A stretch of 64,000 nucleotides of DNA from Dactylorhiza incarnata (Eukaryota; Streptophyta; Magnoliopsida; Asparagales; Orchidaceae), in assembly GCA_033032865.1 (NCBI GenBank), contig JAWHQI010000329.1, positions 2,810,823-2,874,822 on the forward strand, written 5' to 3'. The position numbers were made by a program, and so were the translations under genes. Shown here piece by piece: positions 1-11,954 of this stretch (its first letter is position 1; each line of letters opens with the position of its first letter). The notes under the pieces are model-generated. The model had not been told where the DNA came from and searched no databases. It was given only the letters and a program-made list of their open reading frames with translations.

Positions 1-3000
1 AATTGAACTAGTGGTCCCAAAAATATTAATCCATAAATTATGAGAAAAATACTGTGGGTTCATAATGGTATGAAAGGTCATCCAGCAAAGTTTCATACAA
101 TTACAGAAAACTAACACCCTAAAATTATTCATCCCAAAAATTGTCAACAATATGAAATATTACAATTTGGACCTCTAAAAGTTTTCTCATGGTCTAACAG
201 AATCTTCCAGGGATTAATAACATTAAAACTAAGTTTGTGACAGAAAATGGTTAAACATTAAGTGTTATTTCATCCTAAAATCCAAAACCCTAATTATTTG
301 CAAATCTACCCAAGGATTTATTACCAAGGATTGGCAACTCCAAATCCCTCCAATTCCTCACAGTAGCAATCTCTGGTCACTAAGATCATCTCCCCAAAAT
401 TTCAAGTCAAACCATTAAGGTTTGACCCCTCTTCCTTCATTAGCCTCTAATTGCACCCCTTTAGGGTTTAACCTAGGTAGGGTTAGGGTCAAAACCTCTC
501 CAAATCCACCCAAATTTCTTGTGAGGGTGTCACAACATTTATAGAACTCAGAGGAGTCCAACACACCCCTCTCCAAGGACAAACTCTCTTATGTCCTTCA
601 CAACCCCAAATTCCACTCCATAGGGATCAACCCTATGACCTTGAGCAAATCAACTCTAATGCTCACAAATCTTCCTCATGGGGTCTCAAATTGACTCCAC
701 TGACCTTCCCAAGAAGACTCAAGTCTCTAAGGACCCATTTGGCCAATGGATCACTACTTGGCTAAATGCACCCCAAAGTGCTCCAACTCCATGACCTAGG
801 GCAAACCAACTCCCCATGACCCCAAAACTCTCTTAGAGGTGATTTGGGTGATATTAGGGCAGTGGCCAAGGTCCCACTCCAATAGGAGGTGGTTTGACCA
901 TGAAAAATCCCAAATAGCCCTTATTCACAAATTTCCCCAAAATAGACAAATCTTTGGCCTAATGATTACCTAATCAAATGAACTCCAAATGAGTTGAGAT
1001 TTTAACCAGGGGTTTATCATGACCCTAATAACACCCCACCAAAATTTGGTGGTTATTGGAGGTTATTTGACACTCCAAATAATTTATGCAAGAATTATTA
1101 AATTTCTACAAAAACTTTAGGAAAATAATCCCCAAAAATTCTGATTTTTGGATATGTTACAACCCTGGGTATGACTCAATATCAGTCCAAATTTCAGGTC
1201 ATTTGGACTAGTGGTTTGGTGTGGGAACCCTTTCAAATTTCAGTCAAACTTTGCACTAGAATGGGTGCTGAGGTCAAACCAGGGCTCCAAATGGTGTGAA
1301 CTCAATTTTGTATGATCCTAGGGGTCAAGGCCTACAACTTTCATGTTGGGCATTTTTTTCTGTAGAGGGCATCTAGTATTTTTAATAATTAAAATACTAC
1401 AGCAGTTATCATAAAACAATTAAACTAATTAACAATAACAACTAAATCCTTTAAATAACCGGCCAGCGTGAATCTTGGCGCGGATCGGACGGCGCGTGGT
1501 CGTATTCTTCCTCTGGCCAACGGCCAGGATCGCCCGTGCCTGGGCCACCTTGATCCCTGTTTTCCCGGCCACCTAGGCGCCGCCCCGGCCGGCCAATGCC
1601 ACCACCACCTTCGTTGAGGTGGTGGTCGGCGAATAGCGGTGGTTGGCCGGCTGGAAGTGGCCGGAATAGGGGATTTAGGTCGGAAAATAAAACTCGGTTT
1701 CGAGCTTCTTGGTCGGCCCGATCCAGAGCCGATAGGGCTCGAACCTTGCCGCCGATTGAGGGGATCTATCCACTGAAGAGAGGGGAAGAGAACCAGACCT
1801 GATTTAGGGCTTGAAGTCTTGCCTATTGGGGGATTGCCATGGCCGACCTTCATGCTTTCCAAGTTCTGCAACCACCACCCCACACTGCCCGACCTCTTCT
1901 GAAAACAAGGGGGTTTCACTCCTCTCCGGCTTCTGAAGATAATGGGGGGGTTAATTGAAGGCAATGGTGGCTTTAACTACTAATGCCATTAATGGCCTCT
2001 TTGAATTCCTCTAAGGCCGGCCACAATACATCCCCCCCTGCCTTCAATTCCTCCTGGGAACTGCTGGAAACTCCTCCTCTCCCCTAGAGGAGATGAATGC
2101 AACCATTAATGGGGGAGATTGAAGGTTTCTTCTTCCTCCCCATTAATCCTCCTCTTTCTCTCTCCCCCTTAATGGGTTTTTCTCTCTCCTACTCACCATG
2201 GCCGATTTTCCTCTCTCTCCTGGGTTAATTATCAGTCTACTAGGCTGGTCAAGTGGTCAATTTGGGCTTAGCCCAAAGGGATTGGGCTAGGTTTAAGAGA
2301 TTTGACCTAATTTGGGCAAGTTTGACTTTTGGTCAAATTGACCAATTGGATGACCCTAGGATGGGGATTTTGGGTCCATTGGACTCAAAATTAGGTTTAG
2401 AAACTATTGGAGGGGTCAATTTGGTCACATGAGTCTTTGTTGACCCAATTTAAGCTGATTTGACCAAAATAGGCTAAGTTGACTTTGGTCAAATTGAGCC
2501 CTAGGGTTGACCCAGTCATGGGGCTTTTTGGTCCACTGGGTCCCCTATGACATGATAACCCTAAGGGTAGGGTCAATTTAACATGGTGATGGTCAATTTG
2601 GGCACTTAGTGAAGAATTGCCATTTTGACCTAACAAGGGCATTTTGGTCAATTTGCACCATTGGGGTCCCATGATGGGGCTTTTAGGTCTACTAGGTCTC
2701 TTATGATATTCTAGACCTAGATGAGTGATCAATTTGTCATGGTGAAGGTTAATTGGCTCTAAATAGGCTGCTTTGACCAATTTAGGGTTAGGGTTGACTT
2801 TGGTCAATTTGGCCTTTTTGGTTGACCCCAATGTGCCCTTGGTGCCCTAAGGGGCCCCTAAAGAGTTAGGGATACTATGGTGGGGTCAATTGATCAAGTT
2901 GAGGCCCTAAAGTCCAACCCTAAGCTTGGTAACTAGAAATTGCTATTTGCAGTCCAAGGCACTTTCAACCCTAATCTTGCCTAAGTTAAAGGGGTTTCTA

Positions 3001-3074
3001 CACTACCAAGGCCTTGCCATGACCTTGTCATGACACATTCACCTGGGGGGTCTAGCTGTCTGGGGGATGTTACA
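1..3074 (-). mobile_element. Partial LTR of family A, reverse orientation, cut by window edge
   Basis: Read on the minus strand from 3074 leftward, this matches the beginning of the element A LTR that starts at 4561. It has the same TGTAACATCCCCCAGACAGC start, the same dense TTGACC/GGTCAA motifs, and further in the block that also occurs at 19213-20100 and 26290-27200. The LTR is about 4.7 kb in the other copy, so about 3.07 kb of its 5' part is visible and the rest lies left of base 1. Position 3075 is Tat integrase sequence, so this copy inserted into the Tat element or its remnant. No target duplication can be checked because the other end is outside the window. Short ORFs here (for example 1425-1964 and 2397-2831 minus) are GC-rich or repeat-driven chance ORFs, and I do not support any as a gene. 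Confidence 0.85.
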
Positions 3075-4010
3075 CTCTACGCTCCTCTCCAACTCCTCGC
3101 AGCTCAGAGGCTAAGAACGATCACGACTCCTTGGCCATTTGCAATCTGGGGACTAGACCTGGTGGGACCTTTCCCCCAGGCAAGCGGTCAAAGGAGGTTC
3201 TTGCTAGTGATGGTCGATTACTTCTCCAAGTGGATCGAGGCGAAGGCACTGGCCAAGGTAACCTCCCAAGTGGTAAAGAACTTCATTTGGGGTGAGATTA
3301 TTTGCAGGCACGGGCTTCCTCTAGCCGTTGTCACGGATAACGGGCCGCAGTTCGCCAGTGATGAGTTCGTTAGTTTCTGTACTCAGCTCGGCATAGATCT
3401 CAGGTTCGCGTCGGTCCACCACCCAAGGAGCAATGGGCAAGTGGAGGCGGCGAACAAAATTATAGTGAACCTCCTCAAGAAGAAGATCAAGAACCTTAGA
3501 GGGAGTTGGGTGGAGCAACTTCCCTCGGTCCTCTGGGCACTGAGGACCACCCCAAACACAGCCACCGGGGAGACCCCCTTCAAGCTGTCCCGCGGATCCG
3601 AGGTTGTCCTCCCGGTTGAGTTTGAAGTCAAGAAACCTAGAGTGGTCGCCGCAGGGGAAGGAGGTGAATAATGGAGAGCGAACAACGAAGAAGGCCAAAG
3701 GTTGTCTTTGGACCTAGTGGAGGAACTCCGAGACCTGGCCACCGTTAGGCAGGAGGAAGTGAAAAGGCAGATGGCCAAGTACTTTGACAAATATATCCGA
3801 GTAAAACATTTCCAGAAGGGGGACTTGGTACTAAAGAAGGTTGATGCGGCCGGAAGGGGGGCCACGGTAGGTAAGCTCAATCCCAACTGGGAGGGCCCAT
3901 ATATTGTAAGTGAAGTGCTAAAGTCAGGAGGGTACCACCTCCGAGATGTGGAAGGGGTACCCCTCGGTCGGGCCAGAAGTGGGGATGACTTAAAGCGTTT
4001 TTATCCATAA
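3075..4010 (+). pseudogene. Ty3/gypsy integrase fragment, Tat/Ogre-Retand lineage
   Basis: The translated frame carries the catalytic core of a retrotransposon integrase. The first Asp is in WGLDLVGPF, the second in TDNGPQF and the Glu in NGQVEAANK, followed by the SVLWALRTTP block and a C-terminal region ending in DLKRFYP. The wording of these blocks is that of the plant Tat lineage. The reading frame is broken by a TAA at 3669-3671 and resumes in the same frame, so a single nonsense codon separates the core (to 3668) from the C-terminal domain (to 4010). The zinc-binding N-terminus, RNase H and RT are missing because the left side is cut by the reverse A-family LTR at 3074. This is a dead 3' pol fragment whose element continues as the minisatellite (4081-4560) and, beyond the A insertion, at 28781-29838. 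Confidence 0.9.
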
Positions 4011-4080
4011 AGTTCATTTTCTATACCCGTTCTAATATATTATTTCTCATGTGCTGTTTCTTCGACTATGGGTCCCATGT

Positions 4081-4560
4081 GACAAATTCTTTTATGTTGG
4101 ATTTCCCCGGACGATCCCGTTGCCGGGCTCTCACTAGCCGGTGGGTCAGGTTGATCTCGCGGAGAGGCTGGCGAGGTTGACAGGTTCTTTTATGCTGGAT
4201 TGCCCAGGATGATCCCGCTGTCGGGCTCTCACTAGCTGGTGGGTCAGGTTGATCTCGCGGAGAGGCTGGCGAGGTTGACAGGTTCTTTTATGCTGGATTG
4301 CCCCGGACGATCCCGCTGTCGGGCTCTCACTAGCCGGTGGGTCAGGTTGATCTCGCGGAGAGGCTGGCGAGGTTGACAGGTTCTTTTATGCTGGATTTCC
4401 CCGGACGATCCCGCTGCTGGGCTCTCACTAGCCGGTGGATCAGGTTGATATCGCGGAGAGGCTGGTGAGGTTGACAGGTTCTTTTATGCTGGATTGCCCC
4501 GGACGATCACGCTGCCGGGCTCTCACTAACCGGTGGGTCAGCTTGATCTCGCGGAGAGGC
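4081..4560 (+). repeat. 98-bp minisatellite in the Tat element 3' untranslated region
   Basis: Five head-to-tail units start at 4081, 4179, 4277, 4375 and 4473, with an exact 98-bp period. The last unit is cut after 88 bp at 4560 by the start of element A. Units differ at only a few bases, and each contains a GCTCTCACTAGC-type block and GATCTCGCGGAGAGGCTGG. Tandem repeats between pol and the 3' LTR are a known habit of Tat-lineage elements, which fits the integrase immediately upstream. Confidence 0.92.
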
Positions 4561-5712
4561 TGTAACATCCCCCAGACAGCTAGACCCCCCAGGTGAATCT
4601 GTCTTGGCAAGGTCATGACAAGGCCTTGGTAGTGTAGAAATCCCTTTAACTTAGGCAAGATTAGGGTTGAAAGTGCCTTGGACTGCAAATAGCAATTTCC
4701 AGTGACCAAGCTTAGGGTTGGACTTTAGGGCCTCAACCTGACCATTTGACCCCACCATAGTATCCCTAACCCTTTAGGGGTCCCCTTAGGGCACCAAGGG
4801 CCCATTGGGGTCAACCAAAGAGGCCAAATTGACCAAAGTCAACCATAACCCCAAATTAGTCAAAGTGGCCTAATTAGAGTCAATTGACCTTCACCATGCC
4901 AAATTGACCACACATTTAGGTATAAAATACCATAAGAGACCTAGTAGAACTAAAATCCCCATCATGGGACCCCCAGTGGTGCAAATTGACCAAAATGCCC
5001 TTTTTAGGTCAAAATGGCAATTCTTCACTAAGTGCCCTAATTGACCATCACCATATTAAATTGACCCTACCCATAGTGTTTTCATATCATAGGGGACCCA
5101 GTGGACCAAAAAGCCCCATGACTGGGTCAACCCTAGGGATCAATTTGACCAAAGTCAACTTAGCCTATTTTGGTCAAATCAGCTTAAATTGGGTCAACTA
5201 AGGATCATGTGACCAAATTGACCCCACCAGTAGTTTCTAAATTTAATTTGGAGTCCAATGGACCCAATGGGGGTCCCCCAATTGGTCAATTTGACCAAAA
5301 GTCAAACTTGCCCAATTTAGGGCAAATCACTTGGATCTAGCCCAATCCCTTTGGGCTAAGCCCAAATTGATCGCTTGACCAGAATGCTTGACTGATAATT
5401 AACCTAAGTGAGAAAGTAAAATCGGCCATGATGAGTAGGAGAGAGAAAAACCCAATTTTGGAGGAGAGAGAAGGTGGTGTTCATGGCCATTAAGGTGTTA
5501 AACCTCTTGGAATCCCCATTGATGGCTCCTTTCATCTCCCCTGATGAATGTGGAGGGAATTCCAGGAGTTTTCTGGAAGAATAGAAGGGTAGGGGGACTG
5601 TTTGGGTGGCCGGCCATAGGAATACCAAAAGCCCATTAATGGCTTTTAGAGTTAGAGCCCTCCTCCCATTAAATTGGCCCTCCCATCAGCTTCATAAGGG
5701 AGAAAGGAGTTG

Positions 5713-5779
<67 letters not shown>

Positions 5780-6595
5780 AGAGGATTGAGCTATCTGTGC
5801 AAGGATTTGGATGGTGCCGAAATCTCCAAGGAGGAGCAATGGTGGTCGACGGTGGAAGCAACAAATCGACCCCAAACAGGTCTGGTTCTTCATCCTTCTT
5901 TCAATGGGTAGATCCCCTTCTATTTCCTGCAAGATCTGGGTTCAATTGATCCTAGATCGGTCGGCCGAAATCTCCATTTTTGGAGCTTAAATTTTCCTAC
6001 CTAAACACCCTACTTCGGCCACCACCGGCCGGCCAAACCCCTCCTATCGCCGGCCACCACCTCAACAGAGGTGGTGGTGGCATTGGCCGGCCGGGAACGG
6101 ACTTAGGTGGCCGGGAACTCGACCTCCAACATCGCCCAGCGCGGGCTGTCGCTGACCGTCGGCTCAGGGAAGAAGACGATCCCTGAGCCGTCGGATCAGC
6201 CCGATATAGAATGAATGGTTAATATTAATTATATATTTATAAAGGTAAATATAGGCTGTTATTGGTTTTAATTTTAGAAATTAGTTAGATGTACTTTCAG
6301 AGAAAACGTTCTATATGAAAGTTGTAGGTATTAGCCTAAAGTTTATTTCAAAATTGATTTCAACCAATTAGGAGGTCAGTTTAGACCTCAGCACCCATTT
6401 TAGTGCAAAGTTTGACTGAACTTTGAATGGATGCTCACACTTAACCACTAGTCCAAATGACTTGAAATTTGGACTAGGAATGAGTCATACCTAATACTAC
6501 ATCATATCCAAAAACGGGAATTTTTGGAGAACTCTTTCCTAAAGTTAATGTAAAAATTTAATAATCAATATGCAAATTATTTGGAGGGTCAAATG
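4561..6595 (+). repeat. Element A 5' LTR, first part
   Basis: This is the first 2035 bp of the A LTR, matching 24299-26299 of the 3' LTR closely. It ends with AAATG at 6591-6595, which is the left copy of the B target duplication. The stretch 4730-5400 is dominated by TTGACC/TTGACT/GGTCAA motifs. A 64-C homopolymer lies at 5715-5778. I see no gene here; ORFs across the C tract (for example 5652-5864 minus, 5710-5949 plus) are poly-Gly or poly-Pro artefacts. Confidence 0.88.
5715..5778. repeat. Poly(C)/poly(G) tract, 64 nt
   Basis: An uninterrupted run of 64 C lies in the 5' LTR of A. The matching place in the 3' LTR (25465-25485) is a short mixed run of C with A and T interruptions. The run therefore expanded in one LTR after insertion, or is a sequencing or assembly artefact. 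Confidence 0.95.
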
Positions 6596-6699
6596 TGTAA
6601 CATCCCAATTTTAAAAAAAGGGGTCTAGCCGGTTCGGTTGAACCCTTAGAAGAGCTTAGGTCGGGTCACAGGACAACCGCGGCCCGACCTTCGCCACAT

Positions 6700-7400
6700 A
6701 AATGACGGTCATTTAGAGAAGTGACCATTTTGAGTATATTAACGTATCACGACGACGCAGTTTTAGAATATGGAGCATACGTGCTCCGAATCGACTTCCG
6801 TCAGTTACGTTAGACTCGTATAGTTGACACGAGTGCAACGGAACTCGTTTCGTTTCAATCAGAGGTCATTTAGTGAAAGTGACCGTTTTGAGTATCGCAG
6901 CGCGTCACGACGACGCAGTTTTAGAATATGGAGCATACGTGCTCCGAATCGACTTCCGTCAGTTACGTTAGACTCGTATAGTTGACACGAGTGCAACGGA
7001 ACTCGTTTCGTTTCGATCAGAGGTCATTTGGTAAAAGTGACCGTTTTGAGTATAGTAGCGCGTCACGACGATGCAATTTTAGAACATGGAGCATACGTGC
7101 TCCGAATCGACTTCCGTCAGTTGCGTTAGACTCGTATGGCCAATACGAGTGCAACGGAATTCGTTTCGTTCCAATCCGAGGTCGTTTGGAGAAAACGACT
7201 ATTTTAAATATCAAGTGCCGCAACGATGCCATTTTAAGTATATTGAGCATTCGTGTTCCGAATTAAGTTCAATCAGTTACATTAGACCCGCACGATCAAC
7301 ACGAGCGTGATGAAATTCGTTTCAACCAAATCCGATGAAATTGGAGAAAGTTAGCCAAAATAACCTATTTTGAGCTACGTACTGATTTGAGTGAATAATT
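6700..7400 (+). repeat. 158-bp tandem repeat inside B 5' LTR
   Basis: Equivalent points GTGACC(A/G)TTTTGAGTAT occur at 6721, 6879 and 7037, with a more diverged unit near 7195 and traces near 7353. This gives a 158-bp period. Each unit carries GGAGCATACGTGCTCC, an almost perfect palindrome (arms GGAGCA/TGCTCC). The same array is at about 14290-14990 in the 3' LTR. Confidence 0.88.
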
Positions 7401-7544
7401 ATGAATGAACGGACTCGGAATCAACTTCGGATAATTCCGTTAGCTTCGTATGGTTGACACGAACACGACGGCGCCCTCCGCGAAATTGTCTCGTGCCTAT
7501 TTCGGTAGTCATGAGCATATGTACATAAAAAAATTTAGAAATTT

Positions 7545-7614
7545 ATGCATATATATATACATATATATATATACATATATATATACATATATATATATAC
7601 ATATATATATATAC

Positions 7615-7645
<31 letters not shown>
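7545..7645. repeat. TA/CATATA microsatellite in B 5' LTR
   Basis: About 100 bp of TATATA runs with interspersed CATA. The 3' LTR copy (about 15135-15221) is 14 nt shorter. This is the only length difference I found between the two B LTRs. Confidence 0.93.
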
Positions 7646-10607
7646 AAAACAGATGGCTGGGAACGGGAAACCAGGGAGGAGCGATCCAGGCACTGGAGCA
7701 AAACCATGGGCGATCGTGGGGGCACGGGATTGGGCCTCGTCGGCTACATAGGGAGGCTTCTCCTCCTCTTCCAGGGCAGGGTGGACGGTAAGAACTTCTC
7801 TCCCCCTCCTTCTCTCCCCCTCCTCGAAGCTCTGTCCTGGCGAGGGTTCACGGCAAGGTATGACAGGGACTCTTCCTCCTCCTCCCCCTCCTCATTATTC
7901 TTCTGTTGCTTCACTGATTATGGCCCTGATCCTTTGGAGTGATGCTAGCAGTTTATCTTGTTTCCCTGTTTACAAAAATTGGGGTTATGTTAGAAATTTT
8001 TGTTTCCTGATTTATGCTAACTAAAAACCTGGCTGGTTATAAAAAAAAAAGAAATTCTGGGTTTGTGTTTATGCTAGCAGACCTTTAGTTCTATGTTAGC
8101 AAAATAAAATCCTGGTTTTATGCTATGGCCGATTGTTGTTACTCTAAATCGGGGGCTGCTATACTTTGTTTTGGTTTGGATTTACAAACCATCGGTTTTG
8201 GGGTCTGCTTATATATTTCTTGTCTAAATCGGGGGCTGCTATACTTTGTTTTGGTTTGGATTTACAAACCATCAGTGTTGGGGGCTGCATCTTTTCTTTC
8301 TTGTCTGCTTCTCACGTTTTGTTCAATGGGGGCTGCTGTATATATATTCCCTAGTTTGGGGGCTACTAGATATATATTCTAATTAGGATTATTTAGGTGC
8401 TGACTTACAGCTCCATTTCTGAATTTCGTTGGGCTGCTTTGCTCAATCAGTTGGGGGTTTTTAGTTTGGGCTGCTATACTCGATCAGTTGGGGTCTTTAA
8501 TTCGGATGGCTATGGTTGACAATTGAGAGTTTTAAAACCTTTATATATGAGGGGCTGCTTCCTGCCTTTGTTAAATTGGGGCTGCTGTTATTTTCTTTCC
8601 TTGTCAAATGGGGGCTGCCTTATAGATTTGGTTTTAAATCGGCAGCTGGTAACCTTGGTTGGCTATGACAGCTACTTGGTATCTTTTTCTCCCTTGGCCT
8701 CGTGATTGGCGGCTGTTGAGTTTCCTTCCTTAGCCTCACATTTAGCATTTATGTTGGTTATGTTGGAAGTTTGGTGTATTCCCTTAGTTTATGGCAGTAA
8801 GCACTTGATATACGAAACCCTGCATCCATACGCTAGGAAATTCTCTTGGTTTAAACTTAAGTCAATTACCCGGTTCGTGAATCTTCTGTTTTTGATTGGA
8901 GGGCTAGGTATTTACTTGGGTTTATGCAAAGTTAAATTTCCTAGGCTATGTGATAGAGATTTCGTTCTCTTGGGGGAGTTTGAGCCTGTCAGCTCTTGGT
9001 TTTATGCGGGGTCCTCCTTGGTCTATATGTTGTTGGTTAACTCTTGGGCTTATTTAATTAGTTAAGCATAAATGGTCTTGCTCGGCAAATTTCCCGGATC
9101 CTACATTTCTTCCTTCATTTGGCTAAGTTGAGTAATTACGGCGGGCTAAAATTCCCTGGGAATTTCGAAATTTAGATTTCCTGACGATTTGGGAAAGTCT
9201 AAATGCTGAATTTCCTGGAAATTTCTCTTGCTAGTCCTCGGTGACCTAGCGAGGCTAGCAATTGTTTAAGGTGAAGGATAAGTGGACGAATATATATATA
9301 TATATATATAGTTACATATATCCATACATATATATGCCCATGCTGGGAGACTTCACATGGGAATGTCGATGAGTGCAGTTCAGCCCTCTTTAAGCGATTT
9401 GCATTTAAACGAAAAAGGGGATCAATGGTTGCTCACCAACTATATCTCTCTCCCTCACACTCTTCCTCTGTTTGTGCAAGCCTTGATATATACATACATA
9501 CACATAGTTGTACTTATATGTGCTCTTAAGGAGGGGGCTGCTCCTTGTTGAAATGGGGGCTGCCTTGTGAGCTGAGGTTGGGGGGCTGCTCCTTACATAA
9601 TGGGGCTGCCTTTTTGTATTGCAAATTAGGGGCTGCTCTTTGTTTTTCATTCCCTAAGGGGGGCTGTCGATCCTTTAGCTTGGGCTGTTGTTGTTTCTTA
9701 ACTTGGTATACTGTTAGTGGGGCTGCTACGTTGATTGTTGGTTTGGAGCTATTCTCTTTCTCCCCCTCCCTTTTCTCACTCACCATTTCTCTCTCAAGTT
9801 AGATAATATAATCTAAAGGTTGTTTGAGGCTAGTTGTTACTCTGCTCATATGCTTGGGGCAAATCCTGATTTGGGTTTTGAGTTTAAAGGGTATTTTCCT
9901 GTAGTTTATCTCGCTATGGGTTCGCGGTTGAGCGTCATGAAGAAATCATATTGTATTCTTTTGGGGTTCTTGCCAAGCATGGTTGGCTCGTGTGTGTGTA
10001 TTCTTTCTTGGGTATTTAAATGGAAGGTGAGCGTATGATCATGTATAATGGCCGACGGAAGTATTTAATGTGGGTCTGCTCCTCTTTCCTTGTTGATTTA
10101 GAGTTGCCTCTTTTGTTGTTATTTTGGGGCTGCTCCTTTCTTTGTTGAAAAGGAGGATGGCTGTTGGTTTACTCTTCCAGGAGCTTCACTATTAGAGGTC
10201 GAGTCGGTCATACATAAAAGTGGCATTTTGGATGCGGTAACGAATTCGTGAGAGAATGGAATAACTATGGGAGTTGATCACCCATGGTTTACGATGATAC
10301 ACACCTCATCTCTCTTCATCTTATTTCTCTCTTTCACACTACAGTGCTACTTCTTGTGCCTATAAAGCTTATGGGTGTCTTGGGCTTGATTACCAAGCAT
10401 TCAAGTGATCGTCGAAAGTCTACATGAATGCAATTGTGCCCTATGTGGGCAGGTTGGATTTGATTGCCAGCCGAGTTAAATTAGTAGTACCTTCTCGGAT
10501 AGAGATATGCTAAAGAGTTCGTCTTCTCTCCTTCTACAAAACTACGGGTGGATATATTGCTAAGCTTGGAAAGAGTTTCTTTTCTCTTCTCTTATGAAAA
10601 TGAAATG

Positions 10608-10720
10608 TTGCCTTCGAGAAATAATTCCTACGGGAATGAAAGGTTGCCTTCGAGAAAGTAATTCCTACGGGAATGAAATGTTGCCTTCGAGAAAGTAATT
10701 CCTACGGGAATATATCGTGC
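10608..10720 (+). repeat. Roughly 37-bp tandem repeat in B LTR
   Basis: Three units of TTGCCTTCGAGAAA followed by AATTCCTACGGGAAT. The identical array lies at about 18184-18296 in the 3' LTR. Confidence 0.85.
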
Positions 10721-11224
10721 CTTGGGATAAAATCGGATGGCCTATGAGTTTACTCTAAGGCAACCCGCGCGATGGACGGTCTGGGAGGGCAACCCGTGCG
10801 AAACTAATAGAACTACGTGGGTCTGAGGCCGTATGCAGGATGATACGGAGTACGTAGGCGGTGGTCGTGGGAAGACCGCCTCGGCCCAATAAGAGTCCAG
10901 ATATCCCCTTCCTTATAATTGTTATATTATGATGGGTGTTAGTAGGAGTTGGATTCTGTTTGTAGTTCTAATGACTTGTCTTTGGCACAAGTGTCAGGTG
11001 CAGATGAGAGACAACACTCATGGGTGGAGGAGGCCACAAAGCAGGCTACTTCAGGTATACGTTATTAAGCCGCATCTCCTTTTTGTTGTGCCCTATCTCA
11101 GGGTATACATATATGATGCAATGAAGCCTTGATGGATAGGATTCATTGCGGCGGCGAAATCAATATTACTCATACAGGTTTTGAAATTATGGTTTCTGTG
11201 ATATTTAATCTTCCGCTATAGATA

Positions 11225-11433
11225 ATGTCTTCCGCTAAGGGTAACAAAGCGCACTCTTTAATAATGTCTTCCGCTAAGGGTAACAAAGCGCACTCTTTAA
11301 TAATGTCTTCCGCTAAGGGTAACAAAGCGCACTCTTTAATAATGTCTTCCGCTAAGGGTAACAAAGCGCACTCTCTAATAATGTCTTCCGCTAAGGGTAA
11401 CAAAGCGCACTCCTTAATAATGTCTTCCGCTAA
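11225..11433 (+). repeat. 39-bp tandem repeat in B 5' LTR
   Basis: Five full 39-bp units and one partial unit, each beginning ATGTCTTCCGCTAAGGGTAA. The period is a multiple of three, so both strands show open repetitive frames (11225-11467 plus, 11170-11403 minus). I consider these by-products of the repeat. The 3' LTR copy is 18801-19009. Confidence 0.93.
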
Positions 11434-11633
11434 AATACTGCTTCCTTACTCTGTTGGTGTGCAGTGACTTTCGCTTAACACCACCCCTAGGCGTGACCTC
11501 GGAGTGTTCAAGGAAAAGGGTTGGAGAAGCTTGTGCCTTCACCCTTCGGGGTCGCTTCGGCGTCGTGCTAAAGGGTGGTGTGCGATAAGATCCCCCGGTC
11601 GGACCGTCGATTCTGGAGGGGGGGTCTTACAAA

Positions 11634-11644
11634 TGGATCAGAGC
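11634..11644 (+). promoter_or_regulatory. Putative primer binding site of B (shortened iMet type)
   Basis: TGGATCAGAGC lies two bases after the LTR end. The common plant site complementary to initiator tRNA-Met is TGGTATCAGAGC, which is present in A, C and D of this window. B lacks one T, so either a one-base bulge is tolerated or a different tRNA is used. Confidence 0.65.
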
Positions 11645-11954
11645 GTAACCGATCTTTCGACCTATTCATGATCACAGAAACACTTATTGCTCCGCTAATC
11701 ACTGTAGCGTGGTTCGGGACGAACCACTGCAGCGGAAGCGGTGGTGGACCTAGAAGGTAAAAGTTGGCAACAAACTTAGCATATATATGAACATTTTCAC
11801 TCGAACTTATCAAATTCAGTTTTGGTCATGCAAAATATTTTTATATAACTCAGATCGACACTTAAATGTCTTTTACTACATCTGATCTCGAACAATCATC
11901 TATCGTATTTCCATAAAACACTTTCTTTAAACTCTACAAACGATCATTTTAAAT

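Larger units (their letters stand above)
6596..11631 (+). repeat. Element B 5' LTR
   Basis: The 5036-bp LTR contains, in order: a 158-bp tandem repeat (6700-7400), a TA/CATATA microsatellite (about 7545-7645), a T-rich stretch studded with GGGGCTGCT motifs (8150-10130), a roughly 37-bp repeat (10608-10720) and a 39-bp repeat (11225-11433). Several short ORFs occur (for example 8706-9065, 119 codons). They have no recognisable domain, and their sequence is the T-rich LTR itself. Their identical copies in the 3' LTR reflect recent insertion, not selection. Confidence 0.93.

Noticed and set aside
5652..5949. Glycine-rich and proline-rich ORFs
   Set aside because: They are translations of the 64-C homopolymer.
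8706..9065. 119-codon ORF in the B LTR, identical at 16282-16641
   Set aside because: Identity between copies follows from the two LTRs being copied from one template. The ORF lies in T-rich LTR, has no recognised domain and no start context; a membrane-like look comes from T-rich codons.
11170..11467. Repeat-containing ORFs on both strands (also 18746-19043)
   Set aside because: The 39-bp repeat is a multiple of three, so any stop-free unit gives open frames on both strands.
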